The position numbers were made by a program, and so were the translations under genes. The notes under the pieces were generated by a model. The model saw nothing but the letters and a program-made list of their open reading frames with translations, did no database searches and was not told the DNA's origin. This document shows positions 48,378 to 57,665 of a DNA stretch of 64,000 nucleotides, piece after piece. The stretch is from Dehalococcoidia bacterium (GTDB taxonomy: Bacteria > Chloroflexota > Dehalococcoidia > GIF9 > AB-539-J10). The stretch covers positions 46,295-110,294 of the forward strand of contig JAUVZB010000003.1 in the NCBI GenBank assembly GCA_030602785.1, given 5' to 3'. Within the stretch, counting starts at the first letter, position 1, and each line of letters begins with the position of its first letter.

Positions 48378-49787
48378 ATGTCCGGAAGAACACACAGCGC
48401 TACCCTGAGGCTACTCAGCGCAATCATCGCCGTTCCTGTGCTCCTGCTCTCGCTATCGGTGGCAAGTGTGAGCGCCGCGGACCAGGAAGACTACAGCGCG
48501 GCGCAGATTCAAGACTGGCTCGTCGACAAGATCTCCGGCGCCACGGTTGAGATAACAGACGCCACGGTGTCTCCTAACAGCACCGACAATTACATGCTCG
48601 TGAACGGGCTAAGCCTGAACGTTCTTGGCGTCAGCATCGGCCTCAGCCCCATCAAGTTCACGTTTGACACTGCCCCTGGAACGACGAAGGTAGCGATTCT
48701 GGCCGAGCTGGAGCTTTTCGATATTTCGCCTAGACCAAAGATCGCGTGCAATGCAAGCGTCGGTTGCGAGGGGCCCGACGGGATGCTGGAGGTGACGGGC
48801 ATCGATAGCGGTAGCGTACAGATCGGCTCGTTCGAGCCCACGCTTTCGGAGGATGACCTCAACGCGATCGTCGACGTCGTCAACCAGATCATCGAGGCGA
48901 GCGGGCTGTCCGTTTCGCCGCCCGATGCCTACCTCACCGGAATCTGCGTGGTAGACCAGGGGGGCACCGACAAGCTCAAACTGACGTGGTCGGACGAGAG
49001 CGAGACATACCTGGAGCGGGGCGAACTGGAAGCCAAGATTGACGGCATGGCCGGGGCCCTGGAGACCAAAGCCACCGACTACCTTGGCGCTGAATCGCCG
49101 GAGTGGTGGGTGGACGTTGAGATACCCGTGACCCCGGGCGACGAGCTGCAGATCGACGCCGGGTTCGCCGCCTTCGACGTCACTACGTCATTGAGCGCCA
49201 CCGTGACGTTCGACGGTCTGACCGCCACCGTCACCGGCACGGAGTTCGCCGTTAACTCGAAGACCGTCACGTTCTCCGCCGAGGCGGAGGTCGGCTGCAG
49301 CGACTACGTGCCGTACATCGAGATGCAGTCCTTCGCACTTGGCAACGAATGCCCCGGCCTGCGTGACTACGTAGGAGAGGTCGAAGGGGACATACTCACC
49401 GCCATCGGTGACGCCGTCGACGATGTCGTGGAGAATACCGAACTCACGTGGCCCTTCTACAGCATCAACGCCATCACCGTCGAGAGCGAGACCGTCGCGC
49501 TGCATGAGGGCGAGGAGCCGTACCTCATCGTGGGTGATGTCGGCCTCGACGGAAGGGTGACTATGGTGGACGTACTATTCATCCTGCAGTACAGGGCAGC
49601 GCTAATAACGCTCAACGAAGACCAACTGAGGTGTGCGGACACCAACGCTGACGGCCGGGTGACAATGGCGGACGCATTGCACATCATGCAGTTCAGAGCG
49701 GACCCGGATGGAAGCCTGGGCATTCTCCACAAGCCTCTCTACGACCCGGTCTTCCATCATGGCATGATCGATCCCCTGACTCTCTAG
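48378..49787 (+). CDS. dockerin-containing secreted protein of unknown function
   Basis: A 469-residue exported protein with a signal peptide cut near SVSAAD (about 34). Residues 35-370 form a beta-rich domain I cannot place; it is acidic and contains paired cysteines (IACNASVGCEG, VGCSDYVPY, GNECPGLRD). Residues 384-445 are a type I dockerin with two calcium loops, GDVGLDGRVTMVDV and ADTNADGRVTMADA. A conserved tail ILHKPLYDPVFHH then ends the protein. It would dock onto a cohesin such as the one encoded at 53.7 kb. It has its own promoter and a strong ribosome site. Confidence 0.88.
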   Translation: MSGRTHSATLRLLSAIIAVPVLLLSLSVASVSAADQEDYSAAQIQDWLVDKISGATVEITDATVSPNSTDNYMLVNGLSLNVLGVSIGLSPIKFTFDTAPGTTKVAILAELELFDISPRPKIACNASVGCEGPDGMLEVTGIDSGSVQIGSFEPTLSEDDLNAIVDVVNQIIEASGLSVSPPDAYLTGICVVDQGGTDKLKLTWSDESETYLERGELEAKIDGMAGALETKATDYLGAESPEWWVDVEIPVTPGDELQIDAGFAAFDVTTSLSATVTFDGLTATVTGTEFAVNSKTVTFSAEAEVGCSDYVPYIEMQSFALGNECPGLRDYVGEVEGDILTAIGDAVDDVVENTELTWPFYSINAITVESETVALHEGEEPYLIVGDVGLDGRVTMVDVLFILQYRAALITLNEDQLRCADTNADGRVTMADALHIMQFRADPDGSLGILHKPLYDPVFHHGMIDPLTL

Positions 49788-49831
49788 CAAGAAGGCAAGA
49801 CGAGCAATACAGGCTGAGTCGAGTGAAGAGA

Positions 49832-50371
49832 ATGTGCCGTCATCGAGTCATAGGACTGCGTCTGTTCGTCGCTGGTGCCGCACTCTCGTGGATTGCACCG
49901 TGCAGCCTGCAGTCAGTCTCATTGCCATGCAGCAATCGTGCTCTGGCCTAGGAGCCTGTCGGAACAATGTCCGGTCTAGCTTCAACATGTGGAAGAGACC
50001 GAACGAATGTAGCTTCAGGAGCTGGCCTACTTGGGATTGCTCGGACACGCTCCTAGCCTGTTTCACTTCCCGTCATGGTGCGTGTCACTGTGATCCCAGG
50101 ATTGGTGGTGGGTGATGTCAATTTCCACGGAAGGGTGACCATGACGAACGTACTATCCGTCCTGCAGTACAGGGGACAGCGCTACGAACGCTCGACAAGG
50201 ACCAACTGAGATGTGCCGATACAACCGCTGACGGCCAGGTGACTATGGCAGATGCATTGCACATCTTGCAGTTCAGAGCGGACCCGGATGGCACTACAGG
50301 CACTCTTTGCAAGCCACTGCATAACCCGCGCTTCCATGAAGGAACGATAGGCCCGCCAGTCGAACCCTGAG
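49832..50371 (+). pseudogene. degenerate dockerin gene carrying a MITE
   Basis: Starting at 49832 a signal-peptide-like frame (VIGLRLFVAGAALSWIAP) runs about 38 codons to a stop at the CTAG bordering a 101-bp MITE. After the MITE a dockerin-like frame resumes (VVGDVNFHGRVTMTNVL), but two extra bases relative to the 48378 gene shift it into a stop. The second loop (NADG-like, here TADGQVTMADALHI) survives in another frame, with remnants of the KPL tail. It is a dead paralogue of its neighbours. Confidence 0.75.
49952..50052. mobile_element. 101-bp MITE, copy A
   Basis: It starts GAGCCTGTCGGA and ends TCGGACACGCTC, imperfect terminal inverted repeats, and is flanked on both sides by CTAG, a 4-bp target duplication. 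Copy B at 61609 has the same length and is nearly identical. Ends and target fit a non-autonomous relative of IS5-type elements. Confidence 0.75.
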
Positions 50372-50517
50372 CGAAATGGGTCATGTGGACCATTTGTCTA
50401 TTGACAGGAACACCAAGAATGCACCAAGATTGTATCCTGCCAGTGGACTGCGGGGCCCGGAATGCGTGAGGTGTATGGGCCCGCAGCAGCAATAGGTGGC
50501 ACTCAGGGAGGTTTCGC

Positions 50518-50973
50518 ATGGTGAACCGACCACGACTGCGAAGAGCGCCCGTGCGCGTAGCTGGTGCCATGATGGTTGTGGCCACAGCTATCCTCCTTCT
50601 GTTCGTGTCGTTGGCAATTGCCGACGAGCCGCCATATTCGGAGTTCCCTCCACCTCCTCCTTCACCTCTCACACCACCTGACTGGGAAGGCCCCCTTGTC
50701 CCATTCGAGGGTGACGTGAACTTGGATGGACGGGTGACGATGGCGGACGTGCTGGCAATCATGCAGCACAGAGCAGGTCTCTCGGTTCTGAGTGAAAGCA
50801 ATTTGGCGGTGGCGAACACCAATGATGACGCTAGCGTCACCATGGCAGATGCCTTGCACATCATGCAGTTCAGAGCCGATCCGGATGGAAGCTTGGGTAT
50901 TCTGAGCAAGCCACTCTGGGATTGGGCTTATGATGCGGATGTGCGCGATCCCCTTCTACAGAACGGGGGATAG
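50518..50973 (+). CDS. small dockerin protein
   Basis: A 151-residue exported protein. A signal peptide spans about 1-35. A Pro-rich linker (PPPPPSPLTPP) follows, and then little else but a dockerin: GDVNLDGRVTMADV, NTNDDASVTMADALHIMQF and the tail GILSKPLWD. The second loop has DDAS where DxDG is usual, so its calcium site may be weaker. With no catalytic domain it may act as a cap, competitor or adaptor. GGGAGG lies 6 bp before the ATG. Confidence 0.85.
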   Translation: MVNRPRLRRAPVRVAGAMMVVATAILLLFVSLAIADEPPYSEFPPPPPSPLTPPDWEGPLVPFEGDVNLDGRVTMADVLAIMQHRAGLSVLSESNLAVANTNDDASVTMADALHIMQFRADPDGSLGILSKPLWDWAYDADVRDPLLQNGG

Positions 50974-51127
50974 CGAACCGGGTCCAACGCGCCGCCACCG
51001 AGCAGTCAAGCATGCCGCGCCTCCGTTCGACATACACTGAGGGGCGTTTGTCCGGCCTTCGCACGTGGTGTTGTCCCAATCGGCGCGCGCTTTGATTCTG
51101 AACTCAAGCGTCCCTGCTCGAGTCTTC

Positions 51128-51157
51128 TTGACGGTTGCAGTATCCTTCGTCTACTCT
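51128..51157 (+). promoter_or_regulatory. putative promoter of the C1 protease gene
   Basis: TTGACG (51128-51133), 18 bp, TACTCT (51152-51157), 30 bp before the first possible start codon. The -10 match is moderate. Confidence 0.4.
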
Positions 51158-51186
51158 CCTCACATCGGCATGGGGTACACCGCCCG

Positions 51187-53091
51187 ATGCCGGTACTCCC
51201 TGCCAGTGGGAGCATCATCGTGAATAACACACAGCGCCTGTGGCGTGTCACCTCGCTTCTCGCAATTCTTCTGCTTGCATTGCCCCTTTCCATCCCTCCT
51301 CCCGTCATCGGCGCCGACCACGGTTCGCAGAGCTTCCCGTTCATGCAGCCCGATGAAGAAACCTTCCAGGAATGGATGCGGGCATATGAGTCCGCCCCGC
51401 GCATGGAGACTACTCACCGCGCAGCCGCTGCCCCGGGGGAGGGAACTTCCGTGGACCTTCTACCACACTTGGACTATGTGCCCTCCGAACGCAGCCAGGG
51501 CTGGTGTGGCAACTGCTGGGCCTGGGCGGACACCGGCTGTATGGAGATTGCAATGGATGTCCAGGAGGACATCTTTGAACGCCTTTCAATCCAATACATC
51601 AATTCATGCCAGACTCCTATCACAGGTAATCCCTGCTGCGACGGAGGATGGCTGGCATACGATTTCGTGCCTTTCTACGAGGCAACAGGCATGTGCGTCC
51701 CCTGGTCGAACGCCAACGCGCAATGGCAGGACGCGAGTGCCAGTTGCTCCGTGCCCTGCAGCAGCATAGCCACCGAGCCGCACTACGAGGTCCTCTCGAT
51801 AGATGACCTTACGGTGCCGACGCATTCGTCCGAGGGCGTGCCTGACGACGAGACGGCGGCCGCCAACATCAGGTCCGCCCTCGACCAGGGGCGCGCCATC
51901 TGGTTCGCCTTCTTCGTGCCGACGCGGACAGCGTGGTCCGCGTTTGAGAGCTTCTGGCAGTTCCAGAGTGAGGACACCGTCATCAACCTCGATGCCGTCT
52001 GCAGCGGGACCTCCCGCTACGTAGGCCACGCAGTTCTCTGCGTCGGCTACAACGACGAGGACCCGGAGAATCGCTACTGGGTCATGCTGAACAGCTGGGG
52101 CACCGCAAGCGGCAGGCCGAACGGCCTCTTCCGCATCAACATGGACATGGACTACAACGCGAGCTGCGGTTGGGCCTCGTCGTTCTACTGGCAGACGCTG
52201 GATGTGGTATTCAGCCCACCACCGCCCCCGGTCGTGACCACAAGCCCTGCTGGCAGCGTCGAGGCGACCACCGCACAGCTCAACGGCACGCTTGTGGACG
52301 ACGGAGGCGAGGAGTGCGACTGCAGATTTGAGTACGCTACTGAGAGCGGTGTTCCGTATGCCTTCTCGACAGCCTGGCAGAGCGGGCTCACGGAGGGTCA
52401 GTCGTTCCAGGCCGATATCGACACGCTCCTGCCGGGCACGCGCTACTGCTTTCGAGCACAGGCACGCAATTTCGGCGGCACGTCCAGCGGCGAGGAGGAA
52501 GTCTTCCTCACCAAGCCGTTGCCTCCCGAACAGTTCTCCGCATCCGCGACGGGCCAGGACGCTGTGGAACTCTCGTGGAGCCACGGCGCCGGGGCCGACA
52601 CGACCGTCGTGCGCGGCAAGAAGGAGACACCCCCTTCCGGGCCTGAGGACGGCTACGCCGTCCACGACGGCACAGGCACATCGTGCACCGACACGGAACT
52701 TGACCCGGGCAGCAAGTACTACTACAGGGCATGGTCCATAGCAGACGATGACGCACTCGATTCCATGTGGAGCGATGACTCCGCACAGGACTGCGCCCAC
52801 ACAATAGGCAACGGCGTCTGGATGGTGGGGGACGTGAATCTTGACGGCAGAGTGACCATGGCGGACGTGGCGTTCGTGATGCAGTATCGGGCTGGACTCC
52901 GCGAGTTCAACACGGACCAGATGAGGTGCGCCGATACAAACGCTGACAGCCGGGTGACTATGGCGGATGCGTTGCACATCATGCAGTTCAGAGCGGATCC
53001 GGATGGAAGCCTGGGCATTCTGCACAAGCCTCTCTATGACCCGGTTTTCCATCACGACCTCCTCGACCCACTCGTTCCCTGCGGCACATAG
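51187..53091 (+). CDS. papain-family (C1) cysteine protease with C-terminal dockerin
   Basis: A 634-residue exported enzyme. After a signal peptide, residues 85-340 form a C1A-type protease with the oxyanion glutamine Q104 and nucleophile C110 in QGWCGNCWAWA, H281 in GHAVLCVGY and N302 in LNSWGT. The catalytic set is complete. Two beta-sandwich modules resembling fibronectin III follow (about 345-435 and 440-530). A dockerin (GDVNLDGRVTMADV, ADTNADSRVTMADA) and the ILHKPLYDPVFHH tail end the protein. A GTG at 51220 with GGGAG upstream is an alternative start and gives a cleaner signal peptide. The prodomain is short. Confidence 0.92.
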   Translation: MPVLPASGSIIVNNTQRLWRVTSLLAILLLALPLSIPPPVIGADHGSQSFPFMQPDEETFQEWMRAYESAPRMETTHRAAAAPGEGTSVDLLPHLDYVPSERSQGWCGNCWAWADTGCMEIAMDVQEDIFERLSIQYINSCQTPITGNPCCDGGWLAYDFVPFYEATGMCVPWSNANAQWQDASASCSVPCSSIATEPHYEVLSIDDLTVPTHSSEGVPDDETAAANIRSALDQGRAIWFAFFVPTRTAWSAFESFWQFQSEDTVINLDAVCSGTSRYVGHAVLCVGYNDEDPENRYWVMLNSWGTASGRPNGLFRINMDMDYNASCGWASSFYWQTLDVVFSPPPPPVVTTSPAGSVEATTAQLNGTLVDDGGEECDCRFEYATESGVPYAFSTAWQSGLTEGQSFQADIDTLLPGTRYCFRAQARNFGGTSSGEEEVFLTKPLPPEQFSASATGQDAVELSWSHGAGADTTVVRGKKETPPSGPEDGYAVHDGTGTSCTDTELDPGSKYYYRAWSIADDDALDSMWSDDSAQDCAHTIGNGVWMVGDVNLDGRVTMADVAFVMQYRAGLREFNTDQMRCADTNADSRVTMADALHIMQFRADPDGSLGILHKPLYDPVFHHDLLDPLVPCGT

Positions 53092-53376
53092 GCCAGCCAT
53101 CGGTGGATGCAGGAACATCCGGAATCTTACTCCGGGGCGATTGACACACGGCGCTCAAGGCTGTGTCGTCCATGTCTTGCTTGTGTCCGTGGCCTCGGGA
53201 TGCGTTCCCTGTACTGGGCGCGCGGAGACCTCCGCAGTTCATCCCTGCCCTGCGCCGGAACAGGGGCGACCGGATAGCCTGCAAATGCAACGGGGCCATT
53301 GACGGCCTCAAGCTGCGTCTATGCGACAAAGAGGCGACTAAGTAGTCCCTGCCGGGTTTGATTGATGGGCAAGAAG

Positions 53377-53611
53377 GAGAGGCAGTCTCAGTCTGTCGCC
53401 GTCTCTCCCTGCGCCTGCCAGCAGGTCATCTTCAAGGGCTCCCGTGCTGTGCCCGGCACCTACCAGGTAGCCATCGACGGCATGACCGGTCAGTTCCCTG
53501 TCCTCGCATCCGGCATCGTCCTCATCGCAGTTCTCATCATATCTTCAGCAAGGAATGGCAGCCGGCTTCCATTCGGAATAAGGGGTGGCCCGAGTCGGGT
53601 CGCCCATTTTC
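53377..53611 (+). pseudogene. 3' fragment of a cohesin/CARDB surface-protein gene
   Basis: The frame RQSQSVAVSPCACQQVIF through [18 protein letters not shown] closely matches the end of the CARDB domain of the gene at 53.7 kb. A reduced membrane segment (GIVLIAVLII) follows, and a hairpin resembling that gene's terminator ends the fragment near 53611. No N-terminal part remains. The rest of 53092-53724 holds nothing I can assign beyond a possible TTGACT promoter at 53645 for the next gene. Confidence 0.7.
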
Positions 53612-53724
53612 TGCAGAATTTCGCCCAAATTCCACCGCAAGATGTTGACTTGTTCCAAATATGCCTATAGCATAGAACCTAGCTGTCTAGGTTTGGCTGC
53701 ATTTCTGTTGGTAAGGAGTGAGTG

Positions 53725-55923
53725 ATGAGCATGAAATGGGTACGCGCCCTCTCGCGGGCATTCTCAGCAACTATGGTGACCAGTCTGCTGGTTCTCACGA
53801 TGGCGATTCCCGCGGTATCCGCCGCTGACGAGGTGATCTCCGTTACAGACGTAACACTGCAGGACGGCACCCAGACGGTACAAGTCAGACTTCAGAATAT
53901 CGCCAGCCTCGGATCCATTGATTTCAAGCTCGAGTACGACACCAGCAAAGTCAAAGCCGTGGCTGTTCAGCGGGGTGCCCTCCCCATCGGTGTAGAGACT
54001 TGGGTAATCGATGATGCGGCAGGCACGGTAACTGGTATCTGGGCCTTACTTGGTGGGGTGACGGGTATCGTTGATTCCGTGTTCTTCACAGTCACCTTCG
54101 CACCGGTCACCGAATGCGCCCCGACTTCGTTCAGTCACGATAGCACTTTCTTCGACTATTCAGACGCCTCCGGTAACCCACTTGATGCGCCTACTTTCGT
54201 CATGGGTGAGTATGAAGTCCTCCCTCCCACCGTGGTATGGATTGATGATGACTTCACCGGCCCCACCGTCGATGGCGGCCATACTTGGGGCTACAACGCC
54301 TTCGACGATATTCAGGAGGGCATCGATGCCGTCTCCGCGAGCACCGTCCACGTGGCGGCGGGCTCCTACTCCGGGTTCGTCATCGCCGGCAGGTCCGGCC
54401 TTCAGGTCCTCGGCGAGGCCGGCGCGGTGGTCGACACCGCCCCCTTTGCCATCGGGCCGGGCGGCCAGTCCCTCTGCGGCATTGACGCGTCAGACAACAT
54501 CCTCGTACAGAACCTTGAGTTCGATGGCGCCGTCCTCGGTACTGGCGGCAGTTTCCGGGGCGCAGGCATATACTGCTACAACAGCAGTCGCATCACGCTG
54601 GATGGCGTGAACGTCCACGACTGCTACAACCCCTCTGACTCCCACCCCAGCTATGCCATCTACATTTCCAGCACCACGGTCGCTATCACCAATCCGAACC
54701 TCCATAACAACGAGGTCGGCGTCTACGTCGATAACGACACTGTCTCCATCACCGGCGGCAGCATCGAGGGCCTCGGCGCCTCCATTCCTTCGACCGGTAT
54801 CTGGGCCGACTTTGACGCCATTGTCAGCGTCTCCGGCACGGAGGTGTTCGACTGCTCCGACACCGGTGGTTCCGTAGCGCCCGGAGCCGGTTTCTATGAA
54901 ACCGTCGGCGCAGGCATATACGTTGCGGACTCCGCAACGGTGACCTGCACGGGCTGCTGCAAGATACACGACAACGACGGGGGCATCGTCGTGGAGAACT
55001 ACGGCCTGCTCACCGCAAACGGCAACAACATCGAACGCAACGATTGGGGCGTCGTCTGGGAGTGGTACTGGACAGGCGAGGAACCCGGAACTTCTGTGCC
55101 GCCCGACCTCGACTGCGAGGAGAACTGGTGGGGATATGCGGATGGGCCGGGGCCGGGAGGGACAGGCAATCCCGTCACCGACGGCGTTGACTTCACTCCC
55201 TGGCTTGACGGACCATGTCCGGGTGGCAACCCGGTGGGTATGAACGCCAAGCTCATAGGCGTGCCCCGCAGCGGCGAGCCCGGTCTCACCGTAGAGTTCA
55301 CCGACCTCTCCACCCCCGTACAAGGCTGCGACATCATCTCCCGGTTGTGGGACTTCGGCGATGGCGGCACCAGCACCGAGCAGAACCCTTCCCATACTTA
55401 CGACAAGGAAGGCATCTATACCGTCACGCTGACTGTGCTCGACGACTGCGGCTTCTCCGACTCCGTCACCATGAGAGCCTACATCACGGTGCGGACTGCC
55501 TACAGTGGGGACACGGCGGAGGATGCCAAGATGTCCGTCTGCTACCTCAACATCGACCCGATACATGTCCTGCAAAACCAGGAGGTCGTCATCTCCGCCA
55601 ATGTCTGCAACCAGGGCGGTGAGCGCGGCACTAAGACCGCTACCCTTATGGTCAACGGCAATGCAGAGCAGAGCCAGACCGTCAGCGTCTCGCCCGGCGC
55701 CTGCCAGCAGGTCACCTTCAGGATCTCCCGGGCCGTCCCCGGCACCTACCAAGTCGGCGTTGACGGCATGATAGGCCAGTTCAGCGTCCTCGCTCCAAGG
55801 ACCGTGACACAGAACGTGCCTACCGAGCAGGACACAGGCATCGGCACAGGAGGCATCATCGCCCTTGTTGCCGTGGCCATCGCTCTCATTGTCGGACTTG
55901 TGGTGATATTCAAGAAGGAATAG
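53725..55923 (+). CDS. membrane-anchored cohesin protein with beta-helix, PKD and CARDB domains
   Basis: A 732-residue exported protein. The signal peptide ends near AVSAAD (about 34). Residues 37-166 are a cohesin domain: [41 protein letters not shown] and VFFTVTFAP follow the cohesin strand order. Residues 170-500 form a right-handed parallel beta-helix with repeated short strands. Residues 505-592 are a PKD domain ([18 protein letters not shown]), 600-690 a CARDB domain, and 707-729 a membrane segment ending in KKE. It can hold dockerin proteins at the cell surface. AAGGAG precedes the ATG; a GTG lies one codon earlier. Confidence 0.88.
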   Translation: MSMKWVRALSRAFSATMVTSLLVLTMAIPAVSAADEVISVTDVTLQDGTQTVQVRLQNIASLGSIDFKLEYDTSKVKAVAVQRGALPIGVETWVIDDAAGTVTGIWALLGGVTGIVDSVFFTVTFAPVTECAPTSFSHDSTFFDYSDASGNPLDAPTFVMGEYEVLPPTVVWIDDDFTGPTVDGGHTWGYNAFDDIQEGIDAVSASTVHVAAGSYSGFVIAGRSGLQVLGEAGAVVDTAPFAIGPGGQSLCGIDASDNILVQNLEFDGAVLGTGGSFRGAGIYCYNSSRITLDGVNVHDCYNPSDSHPSYAIYISSTTVAITNPNLHNNEVGVYVDNDTVSITGGSIEGLGASIPSTGIWADFDAIVSVSGTEVFDCSDTGGSVAPGAGFYETVGAGIYVADSATVTCTGCCKIHDNDGGIVVENYGLLTANGNNIERNDWGVVWEWYWTGEEPGTSVPPDLDCEENWWGYADGPGPGGTGNPVTDGVDFTPWLDGPCPGGNPVGMNAKLIGVPRSGEPGLTVEFTDLSTPVQGCDIISRLWDFGDGGTSTEQNPSHTYDKEGIYTVTLTVLDDCGFSDSVTMRAYITVRTAYSGDTAEDAKMSVCYLNIDPIHVLQNQEVVISANVCNQGGERGTKTATLMVNGNAEQSQTVSVSPGACQQVTFRISRAVPGTYQVGVDGMIGQFSVLAPRTVTQNVPTEQDTGIGTGGIIALVAVAIALIVGLVVIFKKE

Positions 55924-55947
55924 CTCTTTCATAGTCCACGCAACCTC

Positions 55948-55980
55948 AGAGGGGTGGCCCAGAGCCACCCCTCTTCCTTG
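55948..55980 (+). terminator. terminator of the cohesin gene
   Basis: AGAGGGGTGGC-CCAGA-GCCACCCCTCT is a perfect 11-bp stem, followed by a T-containing stretch (TCCTTGTCT), 25 bp after the stop codon. Confidence 0.8.
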
Positions 55981-55984
55981 TCTC

Positions 55985-56880
55985 CCTCCCGCACGAGGCG
56001 GGGTGGTTTCGAATGTAGTGGCACGTTGCACGTGCCGGGTGGGCGTGGGGTGGGTCCGGATGTAGGGGCCTAGCATGCCTGGCCCATCGCCCCTTCATCA
56101 CACAACGCCGCAAAGGCCAACACCTCCCTGAATGACACACTACCCGGCGGGAGAGGCATGCCTCTCCCCTACAGGTACCGGCCTGCATAGAACCGCCTCG
56201 CGGCGGATGAAGGTTTCGGCAGCAGCCCACCATGTGGAATTCACGGCGCGGCCCTCCGTGTCCGCCCGTGGCAATCGGGGTGGTTGGTGGTTTCGAATGT
56301 AGTTGCACGTGCCTGGTGGACGCGGGGCGGTCCGAATGTAGGGGCGGACCTCAGTGTCCGCCCGCGGGGGTCAGTGCCAGGGGGTGGTTCCGATGTAGAT
56401 ACCGTTTTGCCTGACCCGTCGCCCTGTCGTCGGACAACGCCGCAAAGGCCGACACAACCGTGAACGGCACACAACCCGACGGGAGAGGCATGCCTCTCCC
56501 CTACAGATCCGCCCGTGGTGGCGGAGTGGGGTGGTTCCGAATGTAGGGGCACGTTGCACGTGCCCGGTGGATGCGGGGCGGTGGTTCCGGATGTAGATAC
56601 CGTCTTGCCTGTCCCGTCGCTCTGTTGCCGCACAGCGCCGCAAACGCCAACACAACCCTGAATGACACACTACCCGGGGGGCGGACACAGAGGTCCGCCC
56701 CTACGGGAAATCGAGCACTTCCACCCTGCCAACCATCGCCCACCCGACGGGCGGGCGCAGAGGCCCGCCCCTTGGGAAACAGGGCTTTCCCCCCTCTCGT
56801 CCATCCACCCCACGGGCACGTGCAACGTGCCCCTACATCACGAACCACACCCCACATCCACCCACAACACAGCTTGCCGT
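55985..56880. repeat. palindromic repeat cluster 2
   Basis: About 900 bp without genes. At least ten palindromes of one family occur, including GGCACGTTGCACGTGCC, GGGAGAGGCATGCCTCTCCC (twice), GGGGCGGACCTCAGTGTCCGCCC and GGGCGGGCGCAGAGGCCCGCCC. Most on the left follow TGTA; those on the right precede CTAC, so the cluster is roughly symmetrical. Two units replace the palindrome with GATACCGTYTTGCCTG. Predicted ORFs are repeat artefacts. Confidence 0.85.
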
Positions 56881-56902
56881 CGCAACACCCCGTACTCATT
56901 TC

Positions 56903-56931
56903 TTGCGTTTTGAGGCTCCTGCCGCTATAGT
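56903..56931 (+). promoter_or_regulatory. putative promoter of the 56966 gene
   Basis: TTGCGT (56903-56908), 17 bp, TATAGT (56926-56931), 34 bp before the start codon. Confidence 0.45.
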
Positions 56932-56965
56932 TATGCGCGTCAACGCACACGCGTGAGGAGCAGCT

Positions 56966-57358
56966 ATGTCAGGGAATGGTGACAGGGGCGGACTGCTGAG
57001 CGCCGGTGGCATTCTCAGCATCATTGTGGGAGTGATCGAGACCGTCGCGGGCGGGTTACTCACGGCGGTATCAGCCTTTGCGCTTCCGCTGTGGGAGCCA
57101 CAGATACCCTTTCTCCCGCGCTTCGGCAGCATCTGTCCGCTGCCACTGGACTCCACGCCGGCCCTCATTGCGGGCATCGTCATCCTGGTGTTGGGCATTC
57201 TGGCCATCATCGGCGGGGTTGCTGCCCTGAAGCGCTCCAGCTTCGGATTGGCGCTGGTTGGTGCGTTGTGTGCGTTCCTGCCCCTGAACATACTGGGCCT
57301 GCTGGCACTGATATTCGTGTCGCTTGGCTCGGGCGAGTTCGGGACAGAGGACATTTAG
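56966..57358 (+). CDS. small four-helix membrane protein
   Basis: A 130-residue protein with four hydrophobic segments, two in each half, separated by a Pro-rich loop (WEPQIPFLPRFGSICPLPL). Glycine-rich openings (GGLLSAGGILSIIVGVIE, GIVILVLGILAIIGGVAALKR) resemble the DUF4064-type group of small membrane proteins, but I cannot name a function. GTGAGGAGC lies 6 bp before the ATG. It lies directly before the tRNA cluster. Confidence 0.7.
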   Translation: MSGNGDRGGLLSAGGILSIIVGVIETVAGGLLTAVSAFALPLWEPQIPFLPRFGSICPLPLDSTPALIAGIVILVLGILAIIGGVAALKRSSFGLALVGALCAFLPLNILGLLALIFVSLGSGEFGTEDI

Positions 57359-57359
57359 C

Positions 57360-57446
57360 GCCGAAGTGGCGGAATGGCAGACGCGCTACGTTCAGGGCGT
57401 AGTGCCCCTTGCGGGCATGAGGGTTCAAGTCCCTCCTTCGGCACCA
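57360..57446 (+). tRNA. tRNA-Leu(CAG)
   Basis: A class II tRNA of 87 nt with acceptor GCCGAAG/CTTCGGC, anticodon arm CTACG-TTCAGGG-CGTAG (anticodon CAG), long variable arm TGCCCCTTGCGGGCA, T-arm GAGGG-TTCAAGT-CCCTC and encoded CCA. It begins one base after the preceding stop codon. Confidence 0.96.
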
Positions 57447-57456
57447 GTTTGCTCAT

Positions 57457-57530
57457 GCGCCTGTGGCTCAGCTGGATAGAGCGCAGCCCTGCGGAGGCTG
57501 AGGTCGTGGGTTCGAATCCCACCAGGCGTA
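57457..57530 (+). tRNA. tRNA-Arg(GCG)
   Basis: A 74-nt tRNA with acceptor GCGCCTG/CAGGCGT, anticodon arm CAGCC-CTGCGGA-GGCTG giving anticodon GCG (reads CGC/CGU), and T-arm GTGGG-TTCGAAT-CCCAC. CCA is not encoded. A GCG anticodon means the usual inosine-34 ACG tRNA is not needed for these codons. Confidence 0.93.
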
Positions 57531-57563
57531 CTTGATTTCTCTCCGCGCACCAGGCGTCACGGC

Positions 57564-57639
57564 GGGCGGTTAGCTCAGTGGTTAGAGCGCCTGTCTTACA
57601 CACAGGAGGTCACTGGTTCAAGTCCAGTACTGCCCACCA
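57564..57639 (+). tRNA. tRNA-Val(UAC)
   Basis: Acceptor GGGCGGT/ACTGCCC, anticodon arm CCTGT-CTTACAC-ACAGG with anticodon TAC, T-arm ACTGG-TTCAAGT-CCAGT and encoded CCA. Nearly the same as tRNA-Val(CAC) at 43504 outside the anticodon arm, so one probably arose from the other. Confidence 0.96.
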
Positions 57640-57665
57640 CCAAACATAAGAGACACCCGGCAGAG

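Noticed and set aside
51604-53118. 504-residue minus-strand ORF
   Set aside because: Antisense to the C1 protease gene, which has a full catalytic set and a dockerin.
54490-56076. 528-residue minus-strand ORF
   Set aside because: Shadow of the cohesin gene caused by high GC and low stop frequency; its sequence is low in complexity and runs into the repeat cluster.
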